This document shows, in pieces, positions 59,390 through 64,000 of a stretch of 64,000 nucleotides of DNA (the stretch's first letter is position 1; every line of letters begins with the position of its first letter). The notes beneath the pieces were generated by a model, which searched no databases, was not told the origin of the DNA, and saw nothing but the letters and a program-made list of their open reading frames with translations. Position numbers and translations under genes: made by a program. The stretch is from Candidatus Paraprevotella stercoravium (lineage in GTDB: Bacteria > Bacteroidota > Bacteroidia > Bacteroidales > Bacteroidaceae), in contig CALUIU010000012.1 of the NCBI GenBank assembly GCA_944320795.1, forward strand, positions 1 through 64,000, read 5' to 3'.

Positions 59390-59686
59390 ATGAGCGAATT
59401 AAAAATTTTAAGAACAACAAGCGTAGTGGACGCTATCCAAGAGAAAACTGACACAGTGTATAATATCCGATATCAATCAGAGGAGCATGACGGAATCAAG
59501 AGCCTACAGGCTGTTCACGTGGAGATTGCCGAAAAGCAGGAAGATGGCATGACGATGAACATCGGTAACATGGACTATATCAGTGGACAGATTTCGATGA
59601 GTGGTTTTCCATTCTCTGAAAAGACAACAACCTATATGAGTGAATTCTCGGAGATTGTGGAGGGAATTAAGTCTCTGATTAAATAA
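59390..59686 (+). CDS. Hypothetical protein downstream of the fibre gene
   Basis: A 98-residue protein with a beta-rich middle part and an ISMSGFPFSEKTTTYMSEF segment. It starts 5 nt after the fibre gene. It may be a fibre-attached or assembly protein; no family is recognised. Confidence 0.6.
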   Translation: MSELKILRTTSVVDAIQEKTDTVYNIRYQSEEHDGIKSLQAVHVEIAEKQEDGMTMNIGNMDYISGQISMSGFPFSEKTTTYMSEFSEIVEGIKSLIK

Positions 59687-59692
59687 AAGGAT

Positions 59693-59899
59693 ATGGATAC
59701 GATTGTGATAATATTGCTGTGCGCCATGCCAGTTAAGGCAGACACGGTAACAAATAGATTCACGGATGCTTTTAATAAGGCTGACAAACAATTCAATAAA
59801 GAACATATTCTTGATATCAGAGCTTTGAAAAGAGCCTCTGAAAAAGCTGCAAGTGAAGCTGCCCAAAAAACAAAGTATTATCTTATTAAAACTAAGTAG
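59693..59899 (+). CDS. Small protein with N-terminal hydrophobic segment
   Basis: A 68-residue protein with a short hydrophobic N-terminus (IVIILLCAMPVKA) followed by basic helices (RALKRASEKAASEAAQK). It is probably exported or membrane-attached. It lies at the start of the lysis region. Confidence 0.5.
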   Translation: MDTIVIILLCAMPVKADTVTNRFTDAFNKADKQFNKEHILDIRALKRASEKAASEAAQKTKYYLIKTK

Positions 59900-59900
59900 T

Positions 59901-60143
59901 ATGAAAAAGATATGGAATTGGCTTAAAACGAGTAACCGATACAAGCACCTTATTGGTGGATTGGTAATCGGATTGATTGCTGATGATTGGTATTGTGCAG
60001 GCTTATCAGGTGTAGGAATTGCTTCGGCACTTGAATATAAAGATAAGAAGCACGGTGCTTCATGGGATTGGCTTGATTGGAGTATAACTATTGACGGGGT
60101 TATTATTGGATACGGGTTAAAATGGATGATAGTATGGATGTAA
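59901..60143 (+). CDS. Small membrane protein (YfiM/DUF2279-like)
   Basis: An 80-residue protein with hydrophobic segments (LIGGLVIGLIADDWYC and VIIGYGLKWMIV), glycine-rich, with a SNRYKHLIGG N-terminus typical of small Bacteroides phage membrane proteins. The start at 59901 follows the previous stop by 1 nt. It overlaps the holin by 22 nt. Confidence 0.6.
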   Translation: MKKIWNWLKTSNRYKHLIGGLVIGLIADDWYCAGLSGVGIASALEYKDKKHGASWDWLDWSITIDGVIIGYGLKWMIVWM

Positions 60144-60589
60144 GTATGTTTTTTAAGTTCGTCCAGCAGGATGTAAAGGGAGGCATAACGATTATTTTCG
60201 CCTGCCTGGTTATCATCAGCATAGCCTGTTTTGTGGATATGTGGACGGGCATAGATGCGGCAAGGACCAACAAGGAGCGCATCCGGAGTAAGCCACTACG
60301 TAAGACTGGTGCTAAGATTGTAGACTATTTCCGCCTACTGATATTTTTTATCATGATCGATATGCTGGGGTTGTGCTTCCCGTGGTATATCCTACCCTAT
60401 GGATGTGTTATTGGCACGTTGGGAGTATTAATCGTGGAGGGGCTGTCGGTGATAGAAAACCTACGCAAGAAGCGTAGTCATGCTGCAGAGGTTGCAGAAA
60501 TGGCAGCTAAAATCGTAGGTTGCATGACCCCTGAGGAGGCTGAAAAAATTATTAAACTAATAAAGGAGAGTCAAAATGCGAAACATTAA
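60122..60589 (+). CDS. Phage holin
   Basis: A 155-residue protein with three hydrophobic helices (about 18-38, 70-90, 92-108), a basic loop (TNKERIRSKPLRK) and a charged C-terminus. Its position just before the amidase supports a holin that releases the endolysin. ATGs at 60122 and 60134 or 60146 give slightly different N-termini, a pattern also seen in dual-start holins. Confidence 0.85.
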   Translation: MDDSMDVSMFFKFVQQDVKGGITIIFACLVIISIACFVDMWTGIDAARTNKERIRSKPLRKTGAKIVDYFRLLIFFIMIDMLGLCFPWYILPYGCVIGTLGVLIVEGLSVIENLRKKRSHAAEVAEMAAKIVGCMTPEEAEKIIKLIKESQNAKH

Positions 60590-61025
60590 GTACATCGCCG
60601 TACACTGTACGGCAGGTAGTCAAAAAACTACAATAGAATCCCTGAAACTAGAGTTTAAAAGAAAGGGTTGGAAGTATCCCGGTTACCATTATGTAATCGG
60701 CCCGGACGGCACCATCACACAGTTATTGGACGAGAGCCTGGTGAGCAATGGAGTCAAGGGTTACAACTCAGTATCAATCAACGTCGCATACATCGGTGGT
60801 ATTGATTCCAAGGGCAAGGCGGTAGACAACCGCACTGAGGCGCAAAAGGCATCCCTACTGAGCCTGCTCCGGCACCTGTATAAAAAATACCCGGATGCTG
60901 TCATCCAGGGACACCGGGATTTTTCGCCGGACACCGACGGCAACGGAAAGGTAGATACCTGGGAACGTATCAAAGAATGCCCCTGCTTCGATGCAAAAGT
61001 AGAGTATCAAGACTTACAGCCATGA
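60576..61025 (+). CDS. N-acetylmuramoyl-L-alanine amidase (endolysin)
   Basis: A 149-residue amidase-2 domain enzyme that cleaves peptidoglycan. Zinc ligands are H10 in IAVHCTAG, a histidine in IQGHRDFSP and a cysteine in CPCFDA. It overlaps the holin and spanin genes. No separate cell-wall-binding domain is present. Confidence 0.94.
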   Translation: MRNIKYIAVHCTAGSQKTTIESLKLEFKRKGWKYPGYHYVIGPDGTITQLLDESLVSNGVKGYNSVSINVAYIGGIDSKGKAVDNRTEAQKASLLSLLRHLYKKYPDAVIQGHRDFSPDTDGNGKVDTWERIKECPCFDAKVEYQDLQP

Positions 61026-61429
61026 GATGGATAAAGTATATACTGTCCACACTGCTGTTACTGGCGGTGTGGTCATGCCGGACGACGGAGTATGTGCCGG
61101 TCGAGGTTGTCAGGTCCGACACTACCTATATTAATAAGGTACAACGGGACAGCATCTATCAGCTGGACAGCGTCTATATCCTGGACCGGGGAGATACCAT
61201 CCTGATCACAAAGACCAAATACCTATATCGTGACAAGTTGGTATATGATACGGTCTACAGATCAAGGGTAGACAGCGTGCAGGTGCCATATCCTGTAGAG
61301 AAGCAGCTAACCCGATGGCAGCAGCTTCAGCTGGATATCGGTGGCTGGGCGATGGGTGGCTTTATCGTGATGATTATCTTTCTGATTTTCTACATTTATA
61401 CGAAATCGGCAGGTGCCGATAAAAAGTAA
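61022..61429 (+). CDS. Unimolecular spanin-like protein
   Basis: A 135-residue protein with a lipobox AVWSC (C19) at the N-terminus and a transmembrane helix (MGGFIVMIIFLIFYIYT, about residues 111-127) at the C-terminus. Between them is a long helical, charged stalk. An outer-membrane lipoprotein tethered to the inner membrane fits the u-spanin architecture known from phage T1. It is the last gene of the lysis cassette. Confidence 0.82.
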   Translation: MRWIKYILSTLLLLAVWSCRTTEYVPVEVVRSDTTYINKVQRDSIYQLDSVYILDRGDTILITKTKYLYRDKLVYDTVYRSRVDSVQVPYPVEKQLTRWQQLQLDIGGWAMGGFIVMIIFLIFYIYTKSAGADKK

Positions 61430-61447
61430 TCCTGATTCTTATATATA

Positions 61448-61480
61448 AGGTAGGCAGACGATTGTTTGTCTACCTTTTTT
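61448..61480 (+). terminator. Terminator after the lysis cassette
   Basis: A bulged stem (61448-61459 with 61468-61475) followed by six T. Confidence 0.75.
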
Positions 61481-61522
61481 GTTATCAAAAGTTAAAGCAC
61501 ATATTTTGCACACAAAAATAAG

Positions 61523-61562
61523 TGCAAATAATTTGCAAATAAAAATGTTTGCAGTATATTTG
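61523..61562 (+). promoter_or_regulatory. Promoter of the right accessory genes with palindromic operator
   Basis: TTTG (61532-61535), 19-bp spacer, TATATTTG (61555-61562): a full consensus. The palindrome TGCAAATAATTTGCA (61523-61537) covers the -33 element. Confidence 0.75.
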
Positions 61563-61608
61563 CATTGTCAAACAAAACAATAAGTCAAACATTTAAAAAA
61601 AGAACATT

Positions 61609-61845
61609 ATGAAGACTAAAGGTATTAAATCAGTAGTTAGTGAGTTTAACAACATTTATTTCGGTAATTGGGCTCGTATTTTTTTCGACAAAGAAAAAAA
61701 CGAGGTCTGGATGCTAGAATATGTTGACTGTAATTCTGGTCCTTGCAATTTGCCTAAGAACATTACAGAAATTGCACATCTTGCAAGAAGAAATGGCAAA
61801 ATCACCATGCGTTACGTACAAGATTGCCTGAATGAGGCAAGATAA
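61609..61845 (+). CDS. Small accessory protein
   Basis: A 78-residue protein with a single-domain alpha/beta look (FGNWARIFFDKEKNEVWMLE). It has its own regulated promoter behind the lysis genes, so it is probably expressed in the lysogen. No family is recognised. Confidence 0.55.
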   Translation: MKTKGIKSVVSEFNNIYFGNWARIFFDKEKNEVWMLEYVDCNSGPCNLPKNITEIAHLARRNGKITMRYVQDCLNEAR

Positions 61846-61910
61846 ATAATAGCTGCGCTATCGGCTTGACGGGCATTCTGAAGAAACTTTGTACATAAAA
61901 TCCAGAAATC

Positions 61911-62537
61911 ATGTACATACAAACAATGACTACGGCAGAAATCCTTGGAGAATATGACAAAGACCTGCCACAAATCTTATCTGTTTGTGATGCAAAACAG
62001 ACTAAGGTAGATAAGATCATCCGCCGTTCTGCTTTGTTCCCAGTGTATTTGCATAGTTCCGTCAGGAGCAAACGAGGCAATGACTGGCTTCTACTGTTCG
62101 AGGCACGCAGTAAAAAAGAGATTGGAGATAATTGCCGAATTACCCTGATATCCACCTTTGACAGTGCTCATGGGCGATATGCTATTATGTGGACCACCAT
62201 TCAAGACCTGCCGGTTCATATTATATTCCAGCCTCATTTCTTCGGGCGCTATGCGCAAAGAGCGGGTATGGATCTATCTGGGATGGAGCTGATCAGACAA
62301 TACTTTAAAGTCAACAACTCTTTCGGTTTTACAACACAGAAGGAACAATATGACAACAAAATATATCTTAATGCTTATGGATCATCCAGCGAAGGTATAG
62401 CCTTAGGATACTGGCTCAAGACAGAACGGCCGGCTATCCTGTTCAAAACTTTCATTACATATGATATGTGCAAAGGTCAGCAGATTGAGAGCTTTGCCAA
62501 AGCTGATGAGATCCGAAAAGAAATTCATGAATCTTAA
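61911..62537 (+). CDS. Hypothetical accessory protein
   Basis: A 208-residue alpha/beta protein. The most conserved-looking stretch is HIIFQPHFFGRYAQRAG, which resembles the start of small toxin-like or nuclease-like domains, without a clear family. It pairs with the RHH-type gene 12 nt downstream, so a toxin-antitoxin relation is possible but untested. Confidence 0.5.
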   Translation: MYIQTMTTAEILGEYDKDLPQILSVCDAKQTKVDKIIRRSALFPVYLHSSVRSKRGNDWLLLFEARSKKEIGDNCRITLISTFDSAHGRYAIMWTTIQDLPVHIIFQPHFFGRYAQRAGMDLSGMELIRQYFKVNNSFGFTTQKEQYDNKIYLNAYGSSSEGIALGYWLKTERPAILFKTFITYDMCKGQQIESFAKADEIRKEIHES

Positions 62538-62549
62538 AATCGTATCAAT

Positions 62550-62972
62550 ATGGCAACAAAAAATGTAACACTCCGACTTCCGGAGGATATCGCAGAATAT
62601 CTGTCACGTAATAACAATAGTATTAATCAGGCTGTAATCTCAGAAATTTCTTTCCTTCGTCGGATCCGACAAGTAAGCCTGGGCGAATTAAAAGGCTTTT
62701 TTACCGTTGATGAATGGTTGTTTATGGCCGACACATTCATCGGCGGACTCAAAGACGAAACTTTTTGTGCGAACAAAGGGGCATTTATTGCAGCTTGCGA
62801 AGATGCCGTAAAATTTGACGGATTGGATAAAAAACACCAGGTTGATTTTCCCGCATTCCTGAAAAAGGTAGATTCGCTGCATGGTGCAAACATTGAAGCA
62901 ATATACCGCAGAATCTCGGAGTTTTGGAAGAATTGCAATGAGATCAAGATTACCGATTGGGCGAAGTTTTAG
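62550..62972 (+). CDS. Protein with N-terminal ribbon-helix-helix-like segment
   Basis: A 140-residue protein. The N-terminus (NVTLRLPEDIAEYLSRNN) has the ribbon-helix-helix pattern of small DNA-binding proteins. The rest is helical. It is the last rightward gene and a hairpin follows. Confidence 0.55.
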   Translation: MATKNVTLRLPEDIAEYLSRNNNSINQAVISEISFLRRIRQVSLGELKGFFTVDEWLFMADTFIGGLKDETFCANKGAFIAACEDAVKFDGLDKKHQVDFPAFLKKVDSLHGANIEAIYRRISEFWKNCNEIKITDWAKF

Positions 62973-62979
62973 TAAAAAA

Positions 62980-63000
62980 GGCAGAGGGAAATCCTCTGCC
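62980..63000. terminator. Terminator between accessory genes and integrase
   Basis: An 8-bp stem GGCAGAGG (62980-62987) with CCTCTGCC (62993-63000); A6 lies on the left, so on the minus strand it ends in T6 and would terminate the leftward integrase transcript. Confidence 0.7.
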
Positions 63001-63068
63001 TGGTGTCAAACGTCACAATAAGTCTTAATAAGACCGAAAGGACAATACAAAGATAGTAACAAAACTTC

Positions 63069-63096
63069 AAAGGCGCCATTGCTGGCCGCCTTTTTT
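63069..63096 (+). terminator. Rightward-facing terminator facing the integrase
   Basis: AAAGGCG (63069-63075) with CGCCTTT (63087-63093) and an inner CCA/TGG, followed by T6. It ends rightward transcription from the accessory genes. Confidence 0.75.
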
Positions 63097-63167
63097 GTTG
63101 TTTTACTCGAGATTACTCGAATTTTACCTGAAAATTCTAACCGTTGATTGAAATTTACTCCAGAATT

Positions 63168-64000
63168 TCACCCTCGCATCAGCATAATATCAGACCGGAG
63201 TTCGATGTATTCTTTGTATTTGTCGGGGTTATTCACATAGTCAATCACCCGCGAAATAGCCATATCAGCCTGTTTCTGCCGGACTTTAGTGTAGTATCGG
63301 ATTACGCCTTTAGATTTGTCTGAATGGCCCAGACAATAGTCAATGATACTATCCGGAATACCAATCTCAGAAGCATATTGGGCAAAAGATTTTCGGGCCG
63401 AGTAGAAAATGACTCTTTCCTGGATGTTAAGTTCTGCTGCAAGTTTCTGAAGCGAACGGGTGACGTAATGAACAAAGTTCTCGTAGGAAAACTTATAGCC
63501 GAAGTCCAGTTTGCCGGTATGCTTATTCATCCAGGTCCCTGCGATAACTTTGGCCGGTTCCGGTAAAGTGAAGCAGATCTTCTTTACTCCTTGTGTTGTG
63601 TTCCGGGACTTGGTCCGCACATACTCAACTTCCTCTTTTCGGAAATCCAGATTCATCAGATCAATCATATTGATGCCTCCAAGATAAAAAGACAGGAGAA
63701 ATATATCTCTGGCTACCCTTAATCTTCGTTCGTCTGTAGTATAGTTCCGAATTTTGTTGAATGATTGTATGGAAAGGTCCGCTTCCCTGATAGGAGCAGA
63801 AGCGATTTTACAGGCGATGAACGGATGCACGTCATATCTCACCAATCTTTGTTTAATGGCCCGGTTAATGATCACCTTTGTTCTGGCCAACATGATATTA
63901 ATTGATGTATCGCTGATAGTTCCCTTCCGTCTGAGATATTTTACATACCCGTCGATTAATTCCGGGGTAACTCCTTGAATAGGGATATCCCCTTTGCAAA
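63168..64000 (-). CDS. int: Tyrosine recombinase (prophage integrase), cut by the right edge
   Basis: The frame runs leftward from beyond 64000, so the N-terminus is missing; an internal ATG at 63893 is not the start. At least 277 residues are visible. They include the SAM-like arm domain (to about 63770) and the catalytic part: SFYLGGINMIDL, YSARKSFA, LGHSDKSKG and the nucleophile in RYYTKV. The usual first catalytic arginine (G-L-R) is replaced by Asn in GINMID, as in IntDOT-type Bacteroides integrases that also lack it. Its place opposite the tRNA-Thr half-site fits a phage integrase with attR near by. Confidence 0.9.
   Translation of the reverse strand, partial: CKGDIPIQGVTPELIDGYVKYLRRKGTISDTSINIMLARTKVIINRAIKQRLVRYDVHPFIACKIASAPIREADLSIQSFNKIRNYTTDERRLRVARDIFLLSFYLGGINMIDLMNLDFRKEEVEYVRTKSRNTTQGVKKICFTLPEPAKVIAGTWMNKHTGKLDFGYKFSYENFVHYVTRSLQKLAAELNIQERVIFYSARKSFAQYASEIGIPDSIIDYCLGHSDKSKGVIRYYTKVRQKQADMAISRVIDYVNNPDKYKEYIELRSDIMLMRG

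Noticed and set aside
1-64000. CRISPR arrays, insertion sequences and diversity-generating retroelements
   Set aside because: No regularly spaced direct repeats with unique spacers, no transposase and no reverse transcriptase were seen.

Overview
The window is a Bacteroidales chromosome segment, most likely Bacteroides, Phocaeicola or Parabacteroides. The clues are Bacteroidetes-type -7 boxes (TAnnTTTG), a subclass A2 class A beta-lactamase, a secreted GH29 fucosidase and a TonB-dependent receptor. At about 11.79 kb it runs into a temperate siphophage that continues past the right edge.

Host part, 1-11.8 kb: ammonium transporter (-), class A beta-lactamase (-), secreted alpha-L-fucosidase (+), TonB-dependent receptor (+), then a leftward cytochrome c operon (ResB-like, CcsA-like, tri-haem cytochrome c peroxidase) and an orphan HicB-like gene. 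Strong hairpin terminators separate these units.

Prophage, 11.79 to beyond 64 kb. The left junction is the displaced 3' part of a tRNA-Thr gene; a tyrosine recombinase runs off the right edge. A leftward immunity unit carries an S24 repressor, a PUA/EVE-like plus PD-(D/E)XK nuclease and a lipoprotein. Four operator palindromes lie upstream of the repressor beside an early rightward promoter. The rightward early region encodes a Sak4-like ATPase, a RecB-like nuclease, an SSB-like protein, NinB, a NinG interrupted by an intein, a helicase, a replication protein whose gene carries 12-bp iterons, PcfK/PcfJ-like proteins, many small proteins and HicAB. A leftward cargo block at 29.5-31.7 kb (UDG-like protein, two membrane coiled-coil proteins, HTH regulator) has its own operators and promoter.

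At 33.45-36.04 kb lies the most unusual region. A phage tRNA with an initiator-type body (C1:A72 mismatch, A11:U24) has anticodon GAC. Just downstream, three small basic ORFs appear to start with GTC in a shared GAGTCAGAA context, two of them behind identical GGAGG sites 8 nt away; one ORF has no usable ATG, GTG or TTG. I propose that the phage carries a dedicated GUC-start translation system. The ORFs alternate with ASCH, PAPS-reductase-like and ParB-like genes.

Late region: terminase, portal, a DUF4160/DUF2442-HTH pair, scaffold, head fibre, capsid, connectors, a PGDYG plus Tad2-like protein, a tail tube protein with an Ig-like extension behind an in-frame TGA, tail chaperones joined by a probable -1 frameshift, tape measure, tail tip, two fibre-like proteins, holin, amidase and a unimolecular spanin. 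A short accessory tail and the integrase follow. The motif ACACGATTATG recurs directly on start codons through the early region.
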